64,000 nt of DNA, taken from NCBI RefSeq assembly GCF_023109675.1, contig NZ_JALDUR010000003.1:124001-188000 (forward strand), given 5' to 3'. Origin of the DNA: Streptococcus parasanguinis. GTDB lineage: Bacteria; Bacillota; Bacilli; Lactobacillales; Streptococcaceae. The stretch's first letter is position 1. Each line of letters begins with the position of its first letter. Shown here piece after piece: positions 17,488 to 27,616 of the stretch. The notes beneath the pieces were generated by a model. That model worked only from the letters and a program-made list of their open reading frames with translations, did not search any database and was not told where the DNA came from. The position numbers and the translations under genes are program-made.

Positions 17488-17787
17488 ATGGGTGATAGTC
17501 CAGTCAAAGATTTCTTTGATTTAGATATGAAAGATAAGATGAGGATCATCGAAAGCCGAAAGAAACTTGAAAAAGATTTAATCCGGGTTGTCTATGCGCC
17601 CGTTTTATTGACCTGCAAGGCAGGAGTTGAGAAACGTTACAATGATGGCTTGACTGCGATTACAACAGTAGCCGAAGAAGACGTCCAGGTCGTTGGAAAG
17701 CAACTGGATCAATCCATGGTGGGTCAATTTGCTAAAAATGTACAGACGGTTATTCAAGAAAAAGCTGGTAAATTTAAATCTATCTAG
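17488..17787 (+). CDS. Small helical protein, second candidate T7 targeting partner
   Basis: 99 aa with a strong GAGGAGG ribosome site 18 nt after the previous stop. It is helical, about WXG100 size, with no WxG, cysteine pair or signal peptide. The pattern (two ~100-aa helical genes flanking an effector) is that of Lap1/Lap2 or TlaA1/TlaA2. A terminator directly follows, so this closes the lipase operon. Confidence 0.62.
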   Translation: MGDSPVKDFFDLDMKDKMRIIESRKKLEKDLIRVVYAPVLLTCKAGVEKRYNDGLTAITTVAEEDVQVVGKQLDQSMVGQFAKNVQTVIQEKAGKFKSI

Positions 17788-17813
17788 CCAAGAACTTCTA
17801 TTTAAATATGGAA

Positions 17814-17837
17814 TCTGGAGTGACTCCAGATTTTTTT
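17814..17837 (+). terminator. Terminator after the lipase operon
   Basis: TCTGGAG-TGA-CTCCAGA followed by T7. Confidence 0.9.
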
Positions 17838-17867
17838 AATAAATTTAAAAAATTATGTAAAAAAGTG

Positions 17868-17896
17868 TTGACAAAGAAATCAGTCTGCGTTATAAT
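17868..17896 (+). promoter_or_regulatory. clpL: clpL promoter
   Basis: TTGACA (17868-17873), 17-nt spacer, TATAAT (17891-17896). I see no clear CtsR box (direct GTCAAA heptads) or CIRCE element near it. The transcript would carry a leader of about 240 nt. Confidence 0.85.
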
Positions 17897-18142
17897 AATT
17901 TATGTAAACAAAAAGAGGTTGGAAAAACCTACTGGTTTACAAGATCAATAGTGGAAAGGAGATGGTGATATGCTATTTCCAGAATTAAGACAACTAATTG
18001 ATAAAAGGGAAAATAGAAACTGTTAGCCTGTAGGGCTATTATTAAATAAATGAATTAAAATTATGTAAACAATTAAACAGCAGCCAATTGGTCTGCTAAT
18101 TTTCAAGAATGAATTAAAATTATGTAATTAGAGGTATACAAT
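17897..18142 (+). promoter_or_regulatory. Long clpL leader with repeated ATTATGTAA motif and stem-loops
   Basis: ATTATGTAA or a close variant occurs near 17852, 17899, 18060 and 18120, the last two within the same longer block (GAATTAAAATTATGTAA). Stem-loops include AGCAG/CTGCT around a CCAATTGG centre (about 18078-18096) and TAGCC/GGCTA just after the uORF. A heat- or translation-responsive leader is a reasonable guess. Confidence 0.5.
17970..18026 (+). CDS. 18-aa leader ORF in the clpL 5' region
   Basis: ATG 17970 to TAG 18026, preceded by a very strong GGAAAGGAG site (spacing about 9). The peptide runs MLFPELRQLI...NRNC. A small stem TAGCC/GGCTA begins at its stop codon. The ribosome site is too good for chance, but only ribosome or mutational evidence would show translation. 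Confidence 0.45.
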   Translation: MLFPELRQLIDKRENRNC

Positions 18143-20272
18143 ATGAATAACAACTTTAACAATATGGATGATCTTTTCAATCAACTAATGGGAAACATGG
18201 GTGGTTTTCGTTCTGAAAGCCGTCGCTACATGATCAACGGTCGTGAAGTGACACCTGAAGAATTTGCTATTTACCGCCAAACTGGTCAACTTCCAAATGA
18301 AGGAAGCGAGCAAGTGCAACACCATCAAGGTAAAGGAATGAAACAAGATGGTATCCTTGCAAAACTTGGTCGTAACTTGACCGAAGAAGCTCGTGAAGGA
18401 AAATTGGATCCGGTCATCGGACGTAATAAAGAAATTCAAGAAACTGCTGAAATCTTGTCTCGTCGTACCAAGAACAACCCTGTCCTTGTAGGGGATGCTG
18501 GTGTTGGTAAAACAGCAGTTGTAGAAGGTTTGGCACAAGCTATTGTGAACGGAGATGTTCCAGCTGCTATCAAGAACAAAGAAATCATCTCGATTGATAT
18601 TTCTGGTCTAGAAGCTGGTACGCAATACCGTGGTAGCTTTGAAGAAAATATTCAAAATCTGATCCAAGAAGTCAAAGCTATGGGAAATGTCATTCTCTTC
18701 TTTGATGAAATCCATCAAATCCTTGGTGCAGGTAGCACAGGTGATGGTCAAGGCTCTAAAGGTCTTGCGGATATCATCAAACCTGCTCTTTCACGTGGGG
18801 AATTGACAGTCATTGGGGCAACGACTCAAGATGAATACCGTAACACCATCTTGAAGAATGCAGCTCTTGCTCGTCGTTTCAACGAAGTGAAAGTCAATGC
18901 TCCATCAGCTGAAGATACTTTCAAGATTCTCCAAGGGATCCGTGATCTTTATGAAAAACACCACAATGTCATCTTGCCAGATGAAGTTTTGAAAGCAGCG
19001 GTTGATTATTCGATCCAATACATTCCACAACGTAGCTTGCCTGATAAGGCCATTGACTTGGTCGATGTGACAGCTGCTCACTTGGCAGCCCAACATCCAG
19101 TAACAGATGTCCATGCTGTGGAACATGAAATTGAAGAAGAAAAAGCTAAACAAGAAGCTGCAGCTGCTAAAGAAGATTACGAAGCAGCTCTTAATGCAAA
19201 AGTTCGTATCGAAGAACTTGAAAAGAAAATTGAAAACCATACGGAAGACCATAAAGTAACGGCAACAATCAACGATGTGGCTGAATCTGTAGAACGGATG
19301 ACGGGTATTCCAGTGTCACAAATGGGTGCAACTGATATCGAACGTTTGAAAGATATGGGTCACCGTTTGCAAACTAAGGTTATCGGTCAAGATAAAGCCG
19401 TTGAAGCAGTGGCACGTGCCATCCGTCGGAACCGTGCAGGATTTGACGAAGGGAACCGTCCAATCGGTAGCTTCCTCTTTGTAGGTCCTACTGGTGTCGG
19501 TAAGACTGAATTGGCTAAACAATTGGCTCTTGATATGTTCGGTACCAAAGATGCCATCATCCGTTTGGACATGTCAGAATACAGCGACCGTACAGCCGTT
19601 TCTAAATTGATTGGTACAACAGCTGGTTATGTTGGTTATGATGACAATAGCAATACTTTGACAGAACGTGTTCGTCGTAACCCTTACTCAATCGTCCTTC
19701 TTGACGAAATTGAAAAGGCGGATCCTCAAGTGATCACCCTTCTCCTCCAAGTTTTGGACGATGGTCGTTTGACAGATGGTCAAGGGAACACTGTCAACTT
19801 CAAGAACACTGTAATTATCGCTACTTCAAACGCTGGCTTTGGTTACGAAGCCAACTTGACAGAAGATGCGGATAAACCAGAACTCATGGATCGTTTGAAA
19901 CCTTACTTCCGTCCAGAATTCCTCAACCGTTTCAACGCTGTCATTGAATTCTCACACTTGAGCAAGGAAGATCTTTCTAAGATTGTTGATTTGATGTTGG
20001 TAGATGTCAATAAGACCCTTTCTAAGAAAGAAATCGACTTAGCAGTGAGCGATGCAGCTAAAGAATACATGACTGAAGAAGGTTATGATGAAGTGATGGG
20101 TGTTCGTCCACTCCGTCGGGTAGTTGAACAACAAATCCGTGACAAAGTCACAGACTTCCACTTGGATAACTTGGATGCCAAACATCTCGAAGCAGACATG
20201 GAAGATGGTGTCCTTGTGATCAGAGAAAAAGACACAAAGAAGGAAGAAAACGCTGATAAACAAGCAGATTAA
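18143..20272 (+). CDS. clpL: ATP-dependent chaperone ClpL
   Basis: 709 aa. The Asn-rich start ([17 protein letters not shown]) and [16 protein letters not shown] segment identify ClpL rather than ClpE or ClpC; there is no zinc finger and no ClpP-loop tripeptide was seen. Walker A sites lie at 117-124 (GDAGVGKT) and 448-455 (GPTGVGKT). A short coiled-coil middle domain lies around 330-375, and the C-terminal D2 small domain includes [11 protein letters not shown]. ClpL is a stress-induced disaggregase and thermotolerance factor of lactic acid bacteria, acting without ClpP. Monocistronic with its own promoter, long leader and terminator. Confidence 0.96.
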   Translation: MNNNFNNMDDLFNQLMGNMGGFRSESRRYMINGREVTPEEFAIYRQTGQLPNEGSEQVQHHQGKGMKQDGILAKLGRNLTEEAREGKLDPVIGRNKEIQETAEILSRRTKNNPVLVGDAGVGKTAVVEGLAQAIVNGDVPAAIKNKEIISIDISGLEAGTQYRGSFEENIQNLIQEVKAMGNVILFFDEIHQILGAGSTGDGQGSKGLADIIKPALSRGELTVIGATTQDEYRNTILKNAALARRFNEVKVNAPSAEDTFKILQGIRDLYEKHHNVILPDEVLKAAVDYSIQYIPQRSLPDKAIDLVDVTAAHLAAQHPVTDVHAVEHEIEEEKAKQEAAAAKEDYEAALNAKVRIEELEKKIENHTEDHKVTATINDVAESVERMTGIPVSQMGATDIERLKDMGHRLQTKVIGQDKAVEAVARAIRRNRAGFDEGNRPIGSFLFVGPTGVGKTELAKQLALDMFGTKDAIIRLDMSEYSDRTAVSKLIGTTAGYVGYDDNSNTLTERVRRNPYSIVLLDEIEKADPQVITLLLQVLDDGRLTDGQGNTVNFKNTVIIATSNAGFGYEANLTEDADKPELMDRLKPYFRPEFLNRFNAVIEFSHLSKEDLSKIVDLMLVDVNKTLSKKEIDLAVSDAAKEYMTEEGYDEVMGVRPLRRVVEQQIRDKVTDFHLDNLDAKHLEADMEDGVLVIREKDTKKEENADKQAD

Positions 20273-20296
20273 GGCGAATTAGTTTGTGAAAAATAG

Positions 20297-20324
20297 AGAC
20301 TGCTATCATATAGCAGTCTTTATT
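20297..20324 (+). terminator. clpL terminator
   Basis: AGACTGCTA (20297-20305) pairs with TAGCAGTCT (20311-20319), followed by TTATTTTTT. Confidence 0.88.
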
Positions 20325-20497
20325 TTTTCTTCCCACCTGGGGGAAATTATTCGCCGTATAAGGCCAAAATCCTCCTATTTGGGCTAAAAAAACATCAATA
20401 ATTAGTGAAATTAATCCAATTTGAGCAAAATTATTAATAAATAAAGAAAATAAGTATATAATCTATACAAGAATAAAATTTGAGGAATGGAAGTAAG

Positions 20498-20743
20498 ATG
20501 AGCAATACAATTGATATCTACTCAACTCCCGAATACAGAAAAGTGGAAGCCGTTGTTCAACTGATGGTTGACGGTCGCTTGACGAGCTATCGTGTCGCAA
20601 CTGAAACAAACATCAGCAAAATGAGCTTGGCGACTTTGACGAAGGGAACGAGTAAAATCAAAAATATTACCTATCAAACGGCTTTGGCCTTGATTGATTG
20701 GTATGATGAGAATCATGAAAAGTATGGCATTACGATTGACTAG
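20498..20743 (+). CDS. Small XRE-like DNA-binding protein, hypothetical
   Basis: 81 aa from ATG 20498; a TTG 18 nt upstream is in frame but less likely. The middle part (SYRVATETNISKMSLATLTKG...ITYQTALALIDWY) looks like a Cro/CI-type helix-turn-helix with the usual 'A...T.IS...L..L..G' pattern. TATAAT at 20457-20462 could be its promoter. There is no partner gene in the same direction at close range; yajC has its own promoter. Role unknown. Confidence 0.6.
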   Translation: MSNTIDIYSTPEYRKVEAVVQLMVDGRLTSYRVATETNISKMSLATLTKGTSKIKNITYQTALALIDWYDENHEKYGITID

Positions 20744-20839
20744 TCAGTAGCCCACTTTTCGTGGTTTTTTTCTTTTTCATCAAAACTTGCCTCCTCTCTG
20801 AGACTGGAGCCTGATTTTGCTTGAAGAGGATGGGAAAAC

Positions 20840-20868
20840 TTGAAAAGACGGGCGAAATTTGATATAGT
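20840..20868 (+). promoter_or_regulatory. yajC promoter
   Basis: TTGAAA (20840-20845), 17-nt spacer, TATAGT (20863-20868). Confidence 0.65.
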
Positions 20869-20899
20869 ATAGCATATATGAAAATTAAAGGAGAAACAT

Positions 20900-21226
20900 A
20901 TGCAAGGCGGAAGTTTGCTAATTATGCTCGTTCTTATGGTCGGTTTGATGTACTTCATGAGCCGTAGCCAAAAGAAACAGTACCAAAAACGGATGGAAAG
21001 TTTGAATAAACTTCAAAAAGGAAATGAAGTCATCACGATTGGTGGCTTGTACGGAACCATCGATGAAGTCGACACAGACCGCAAGACCGTTGTCTTGGAT
21101 GTTGATGGTGTCTACCTGACCTTTGAATTGGGAGCGATCAAAACAGTTCTTCCTGTATCAGAAGGAATCTCAGCTACTGCGACAGAAGGTGCTAGCTCAG
21201 ATGCTGATTCAGCCATCGAAGAATAA
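20900..21226 (+). CDS. yajC: Preprotein translocase subunit YajC
   Basis: 108 aa. One N-terminal membrane helix (about 4-20) is followed by basic RSQKKQYQKR and the conserved GNEVITIGGLYGTIDEVD...VVLDVDG.YLTFELGAI region. YajC associates with SecDF/SecYEG in the membrane. AAAGGAG precedes the ATG. It is followed by a short terminator (AGAGGC/GCCTCT at 21237-21254). Confidence 0.94.
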   Translation: MQGGSLLIMLVLMVGLMYFMSRSQKKQYQKRMESLNKLQKGNEVITIGGLYGTIDEVDTDRKTVVLDVDGVYLTFELGAIKTVLPVSEGISATATEGASSDADSAIEE

Positions 21227-21236
21227 TCATCAAAGA

Positions 21237-21254
21237 AGAGGCAAGGGCCTCTTT
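21237..21254 (+). terminator. yajC terminator
   Basis: AGAGGC-AAGG-GCCTCT then T-run. Confidence 0.75.
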
Positions 21255-21339
21255 TTTGGTGGGCAAATAGGACGATGTGATGAAGGAAAGTCCTGCTGGT
21301 TCAAAAAAGAGGCCAGAGTCCCTATTTTATGGGGATTTA

Positions 21340-21348
21340 TGGTATAAT
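21340..21348 (+). promoter_or_regulatory. Extended -10 promoter for uppS operon
   Basis: TGGTATAAT (TG-n-TATAAT); no convincing -35. It lies 33 nt upstream of the uppS ATG. Confidence 0.6.
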
Positions 21349-21380
21349 GAAGCGATAAATATTGAAATAGGTAGAAAAAC

Positions 21381-22130
21381 ATGTTTCGTTTTAAGAAAAA
21401 AGAAAAAATCGAGATACCTTTAGAAGTCCCGAAACACATTGGGATCATTATGGATGGCAATGGTCGCTGGGCGAAAAAGCGGATGCAACCGCGCGTCTTC
21501 GGTCATAAGGCGGGGATGGAAGCTCTCCAAGAAGTGACGATTGCAGCAAAAAATATGGGGGTTCAGGTCTTGACTGTCTATGCCTTTTCTACGGAAAACT
21601 GGACACGCCCTGAAGATGAGGTCAAGTTCATCATGCACTTGCCGGTCGAGTTTTATGATCGTTTCGTCCCCGAATTGCATCGCAACAATGTCAAGATTCA
21701 AATGATCGGTGATACCAAGAAATTGCCAAAAGAAACGCTGGAGGCTTTGGAAAGAGCAGAAGCGATGACCCATCTCAATACAGGTTTGATCCTGAATTTC
21801 GCACTCAATTATGGTGGACGTGCTGAGATCACTCAGGCTGTGAAGCAGATCGCCCAAGAAGTCTTGGATGCGAAGTTCAGCCCAGAAGATATCACAGAAG
21901 AGATGATCGCAGATTCTCTCTATACCGAGAGTTTGCCACGTGTCCTAAGGGACCCGGATTTGATTATTCGTACCAGCGGAGAGATCCGTTTGAGTAATTT
22001 CCTTCCTTGGCAGGCTGCTTATAGTGAGTTGTATTTCACAGATGTGATGTGGCCAGATTTTGGAGAGGAAGCACTACGAAGTGCTGTAGTAGAATATAGC
22101 CATCGCCACCGGAGATTTGGCGGTGTTTAG
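21381..22130 (+). CDS. uppS: Isoprenyl (undecaprenyl diphosphate) synthase
   Basis: 249 aa cis-prenyltransferase. Catalytic Asp25 is in IIMDGNGRWAK; other signatures are HKAGMEAL, VYAFSTENW and the C-terminal RTSGEIRLSNFLPWQ.AYSE. It makes the C55 lipid carrier for peptidoglycan and other glycans from FPP and IPP, at the membrane face. First gene of the uppS-cdsA-rseP-proS cluster common in Firmicutes; cdsA starts 6 nt after its stop. Confidence 0.96.
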   Translation: MFRFKKKEKIEIPLEVPKHIGIIMDGNGRWAKKRMQPRVFGHKAGMEALQEVTIAAKNMGVQVLTVYAFSTENWTRPEDEVKFIMHLPVEFYDRFVPELHRNNVKIQMIGDTKKLPKETLEALERAEAMTHLNTGLILNFALNYGGRAEITQAVKQIAQEVLDAKFSPEDITEEMIADSLYTESLPRVLRDPDLIIRTSGEIRLSNFLPWQAAYSELYFTDVMWPDFGEEALRSAVVEYSHRHRRFGGV

Positions 22131-22136
22131 GAGAAG

Positions 22137-22943
22137 ATGATGACGAAAGATTTACAAAAACGTGTGATTTTTGGAGGAATTGCCCTGCTCTTTTTCATTC
22201 CAACAGTAATGGTTGGAGGGGTGTTCTTTCAGATTGTGATTGGCTTGATCGCCATGCTAGGGGTTCATGAATTGCTCAAAATGAAGGGGCTTGAGACAGC
22301 GACCTTTGAAGGAGCGCTAGCCATGTTAGCGGCCTTTGTCCTGACTTTGCCGATCGAGGACTACCTCCCTTACCTTCCAGCAGATGGCAATATGATTGCT
22401 TATGGTTTGGTTGTCTTGATTCTCATGGGAACAACTGTTCTTGCTCAGAATTACAATTATGAAGATGTGGTCTATCCCATTGCGTCTAGCTTTTATGTTG
22501 GACTTGGTTTCCATTCCTTAGTAGATGCGCGAATTGCTGGTATTGACAAGGTCTTATTGGCCCTCTTTATTGTTTGGGCTACAGATTCAGGTGCTTATCT
22601 AGTAGGAAGTCGGTTTGGGAAACGCAAGCTCATGCCTGCGGTTTCTCCTAATAAAACGATTGAAGGCAGTCTTGGGGGAATCTTGTCTGCAGTTGCGGTA
22701 ACTGTGATCTATATGATCGTGGATCGTTCTGTGGCGGGTGGACATGGTTTTCTTGCTATGATCTTCTTTACCATCCTCTTTAGTATCGCAGGTCAGTTTG
22801 GAGATCTGGTAGAGAGTGCGATTAAACGCCACTTCGGTGTGAAAGATTCTGGGAAATTTATTCCAGGACATGGTGGTGTTCTAGACCGCTTTGATAGTTT
22901 GATCTTTGTCTTTCCCTTGATGCATTTCTTGGGCTTGTTCTAA
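22137..22943 (+). CDS. cdsA: Phosphatidate cytidylyltransferase
   Basis: 268 aa with about eight membrane segments. The C-terminal CdsA signature is complete: ESAIKRHFGVKDSGKFIPGHG then GVLDRFDS. Makes CDP-diacylglycerol for all phospholipids. The start ATG is 6 nt after uppS, followed by a second ATG one codon later; the ribosome site AGGAGAAG overlaps the uppS stop. Confidence 0.95.
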   Translation: MMTKDLQKRVIFGGIALLFFIPTVMVGGVFFQIVIGLIAMLGVHELLKMKGLETATFEGALAMLAAFVLTLPIEDYLPYLPADGNMIAYGLVVLILMGTTVLAQNYNYEDVVYPIASSFYVGLGFHSLVDARIAGIDKVLLALFIVWATDSGAYLVGSRFGKRKLMPAVSPNKTIEGSLGGILSAVAVTVIYMIVDRSVAGGHGFLAMIFFTILFSIAGQFGDLVESAIKRHFGVKDSGKFIPGHGGVLDRFDSLIFVFPLMHFLGLF

Positions 22944-22979
22944 GACAGAAGAGATAGAAAGGAAACCACGTATAGAACG

Positions 22980-24239
22980 ATGCAGTTTATTGCCTTTATT
23001 GTTATTTTTGGAGTGATCGTTCTCGTTCACGAGTTTGGTCATTTCTATTTTGCAAAAAAATCGGGCATCCTGGTGCGAGAATTCTCGATTGGGATGGGTC
23101 CCAAGATCTTTGCCCATATTGGTCAAGATGGAACAGCCTATACGATTCGCATTCTACCTTTAGGTGGCTATGTGCGTATGGCTGGCTGGGGTGAGGATAC
23201 AACTGAGATTAAAACCGGAACGCCTGTTAGCTTGACGCTAAATGAGGCTGGCAAGGTCGTCCGGATCAATCTTTCAGGAAAGAATCTGGATCAGACAGCC
23301 CTTCCCATGAATGTTACCCAGTTTGACTTTGAAGACAAACTGGAAATTACGGGTTTGGTTCTCGATGAGACCAAGACTTATAGTGTTGATCATGATGCGA
23401 CCATCGTTGAGGAAGATGGGACGGAAGTGCGGATTGCGCCGAGAGATGTTCAGTATCAGAATGCCAGCATTTGGGGACGGTTGATCACCAACTTTGCGGG
23501 TCCTATGAACAACTTTATCCTCAGTATTGTCGTTTACTCACTTCTAGCTTTTATGCGTGGTGGTGCGATTGACTACTACAGCAACAATGTTCAGGTGGCA
23601 CCCGATGGGGCGCTGGCTAAGGTCGGTGTCAAAAGTACTGTTCAGATCCTTCAAGTCAACAACGATACCGTTAGCAACTGGGATGAGCTGACAGATGCTG
23701 TTGAGAAAGCAACTAAGGACAGCAAGACGGCTCCTGAATTGACCCTGAAAGTCAAAACAGACGGCCAAGAAAAAGAAGTCAAAGTGAAGCCAACCAAGTC
23801 AGGGAATCGTTACTATCTGGGTGTGACAAATGGCCTCAAGACAGGATTTGTGGATAAACTCTTGTCTGGTTTTACAGATACCTGGAATACAGCGACACGG
23901 ATTCTGGGAGCTTTGAAAGATATCATTTTCCACTTTAGTCTCAATAAACTGGGTGGTCCGGTTGCCATCTACAATGCCAGCTCACAAGCTGCTCAATTAG
24001 GGATTCCGGCAGTCTTATCTCTTATGGCCATGCTCTCTATTAATATTGGGATCTTCAATCTAATCCCGATTCCAGCTTTGGATGGAGGAAAAATCTTGAT
24101 CAATTTGATCGAGGTCGTCCGGAGAAAGCCACTGAAACAAGAAGTAGAAACCTATATGACGCTTGCAGGTGTAGCTGTAATGGTTATTTTGATGATTGCT
24201 GTCACCTGGAATGATATTATGAAATTATTTTTGAAATAG
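22980..24239 (+). CDS. rseP: Site-2 intramembrane zinc metalloprotease RseP/Eep
   Basis: 419 aa. Zinc motif H17-E-F-G-H21 lies in the first membrane helix, followed by an ARSF-like [11 protein letters not shown] region and a degenerate PDZ (about 200-270). The [13 protein letters not shown] motif gives the third metal ligand. In streptococci and enterococci Eep releases peptide pheromones from lipoprotein signal peptides and processes leftover signal peptides, relevant to the several lipoproteins here. GGAAACC precedes the ATG. Confidence 0.94.
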   Translation: MQFIAFIVIFGVIVLVHEFGHFYFAKKSGILVREFSIGMGPKIFAHIGQDGTAYTIRILPLGGYVRMAGWGEDTTEIKTGTPVSLTLNEAGKVVRINLSGKNLDQTALPMNVTQFDFEDKLEITGLVLDETKTYSVDHDATIVEEDGTEVRIAPRDVQYQNASIWGRLITNFAGPMNNFILSIVVYSLLAFMRGGAIDYYSNNVQVAPDGALAKVGVKSTVQILQVNNDTVSNWDELTDAVEKATKDSKTAPELTLKVKTDGQEKEVKVKPTKSGNRYYLGVTNGLKTGFVDKLLSGFTDTWNTATRILGALKDIIFHFSLNKLGGPVAIYNASSQAAQLGIPAVLSLMAMLSINIGIFNLIPIPALDGGKILINLIEVVRRKPLKQEVETYMTLAGVAVMVILMIAVTWNDIMKLFLK

Positions 24240-26105
<1,866 letters not shown>

Positions 26106-26110
26106 GAAAA

Positions 26111-26155
26111 AGCTTTCTGAGCTCTCACCAGTGTGGTGATGAAACTCAGGAAGCT
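26111..26155. terminator. Bidirectional terminator between proS and lipoprotein gene
   Basis: AGCTTTCTGAG pairs with CTCAGGAAGCT (one T-G pair), with an inner CACCA/TGGTG helix; A-run before and T-run after. Confidence 0.88.
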
Positions 26156-26159
26156 CTTT

Positions 26160-26711
26160 TTATTTTTCTTCTTTGAGGCCTTGATCTTTGAAATAGGTAA
26201 AGAGATCTTGAGGTTTGCCATTGAGGTATTTCTTGAACTCGGCTCTTTCTTCCTCCCCTTGATCCCCGTAGATGGAAGCAAACTCATCTTTCTTGATTTT
26301 TGAGAAGTCAGCTTGTAAGACCTTGGCATAGGATTGTTTATCTTTCGAAATTTGAATGCGGAAGCTAAGACCAGGCTTGCCATTTAAGCTTTTATAGATA
26401 TCGCTATGTTCTAATTCTTCTTGGTAGATTTCCTTTAACTCGGAAAGATCCATGTCTTGCAAATCTGAGGAAATGGGTTCAAAACTAAGAAAAGTAAAAG
26501 AGACAATTTCATCTTTTTTGTAGCCGATTTGAATTTTGTTTTGGTGGTGATCGCCGAGGTCACTAACAAAGGTCTTGTTTTGGACTTGCTCCTTTTTGGT
26601 TTGAGTGGCCTCTTGCTTGGAAGAAGCGTTAGTAGTCCCTTTGCCTTGTTGGCCTTGGCTACAAGCGGTAAGAGCTAGTAGACAGACAGAGACAAGTAGA
26701 AATTTTTTCAT
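26160..26711 (-). CDS. Lipoprotein of unknown function (YehR/SP0191-like, tentative)
   Basis: 183 aa. A signal peptide ends in lipobox LTAC (Cys17), followed by a Gln/Ser/Thr/Lys-rich linker (to ~45) and one compact domain. The strand pattern KIQIGYKKDEIVSFTFLSFEP recalls small DUF1307-like lipoproteins such as YehR and pneumococcal SP0191, but the match is from memory and weak. AAGGAG precedes the ATG on the minus strand. It is convergent with proS and back to back with the T7SS locus; no functional link is shown. Confidence 0.7.
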   Translation of the reverse strand: MKKFLLVSVCLLALTACSQGQQGKGTTNASSKQEATQTKKEQVQNKTFVSDLGDHHQNKIQIGYKKDEIVSFTFLSFEPISSDLQDMDLSELKEIYQEELEHSDIYKSLNGKPGLSFRIQISKDKQSYAKVLQADFSKIKKDEFASIYGDQGEEERAEFKKYLNGKPQDLFTYFKDQGLKEEK

Positions 26712-27188
26712 ATATACTCCTTATAGGTTAATGGTGTTCGATCTTGTATGAAACAAGTTTTGAACAGGTTTCATTATACCATAAAAGTTTTAAAAATGAA
26801 AAAATATACAAAAGTCATCGAAATTTGCTTTTAAAAACACCTAAAATCAACAACTTTTATCTATGTGTTGAGTTAATATAAAAGGACAGAGTGTCTTCTT
26901 TTCTTTCCAGAAATAATACTAGTTGGAGACTACTGGGGCAAGGAATTCGGGAAATATATTACAGTTTTATGACAAAATGTTACACAATTGTAACAAAGTT
27001 ACAATGTTTTATCAGTTAGTCCTCTAAACTTGACATTCTGGCAATATTTCATTAAGATATTTTTAAGTAAATAATACAAACAGGGAGAAAAAGGTAAAAT
27101 ATACAGTTATCTGGCATTTTACTAATTCGTACTAAAATGTATTGTTTATGAAAAAAATATAAGGGTATCAGCCCAAAAGGAGAAACAT
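26712..27188 (+). promoter_or_regulatory. Long esxA upstream region with promoter and GTTAC-type inverted repeat
   Basis: No ORF of note. The best promoter is TTGACA (27030-27035), 17 nt, TAAGAT (27053-27058), giving a leader of about 125 nt before esxA. Upstream of it (26980-27006) lies TGTTAC-ACAATT-GTAACA followed by another GTTACA, an inverted-repeat cluster suited to a regulator. Similar GTTAC/GTAAC elements occur before the second T7-lipase lipoprotein (14997-15055). Confidence 0.6.
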
Positions 27189-27476
27189 ATGGCTCAAATT
27201 AAATTAACTCCAGAAGACCTACGTGCTTCAGCACAACGTTATGCACAAGGTTCTCAAGAAATCGATCAAATCCTTACTACTTTGACTCATGAACAACAAG
27301 TCATCGACGCAAACTGGGATGGATCTGCATTTGATAGCTTTGAAGCACAATTCAACGAATTGTCTCCAAAAATCAAACAATTCGCTCAATTGTTGGAAGA
27401 CATCAACGGTCAATTGATCAAAGTTGCTGATATCGTTGAACAAACTGACCAAGATATCGCTGCACAAATCCACTAA
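27189..27476 (+). CDS. esxA: WXG100 protein EsxA
   Basis: 95 aa, two helices joined by W43-D-G45, the WXG turn that defines the family. There is no signal peptide. EsxA is exported by the T7SS as a dimer and is needed for secretion of other substrates. AAAGGAG lies 8 nt before the ATG. Codon choice is strongly biased toward abundant-tRNA codons, in line with high expression. Two hairpins directly downstream separate it from esaA. Confidence 0.96.
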   Translation: MAQIKLTPEDLRASAQRYAQGSQEIDQILTTLTHEQQVIDANWDGSAFDSFEAQFNELSPKIKQFAQLLEDINGQLIKVADIVEQTDQDIAAQIH

Positions 27477-27497
27477 GATAACTAAGATAGTCTTGGA

Positions 27498-27532
27498 GGT
27501 GATCTTACTTCTTGTAGGTAGATCACCCTTTT
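27498..27532 (+). terminator. Hairpin/terminator 1 after esxA
   Basis: GGTGATCT (27498-27505) pairs with AGATCACC (27520-27527), then CTTTTG. Confidence 0.7.
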
Positions 27533-27548
27533 GTCTTTTGATATATAG

Positions 27549-27587
27549 AAAATAGGGGTTAGATTCTTAATTCCTAACCCCTATTTT
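27549..27587 (+). terminator. Hairpin/terminator 2 between esxA and esaA
   Basis: Perfect 14-bp stem: AAAATAGGGGTTAG (27549-27562) with CTAACCCCTATTTT (27574-27587). It probably gives partial read-through so that esxA is far more abundant than the membrane components. Confidence 0.75.
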
Positions 27588-27616
27588 GTATCTATGAATT
27601 AGAAAAAGGAAAAGGT

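Noticed and set aside
17838-17900. CtsR operator before clpL
   Set aside because: Searched by eye for paired GTCAAA heptads on both strands; none seen.
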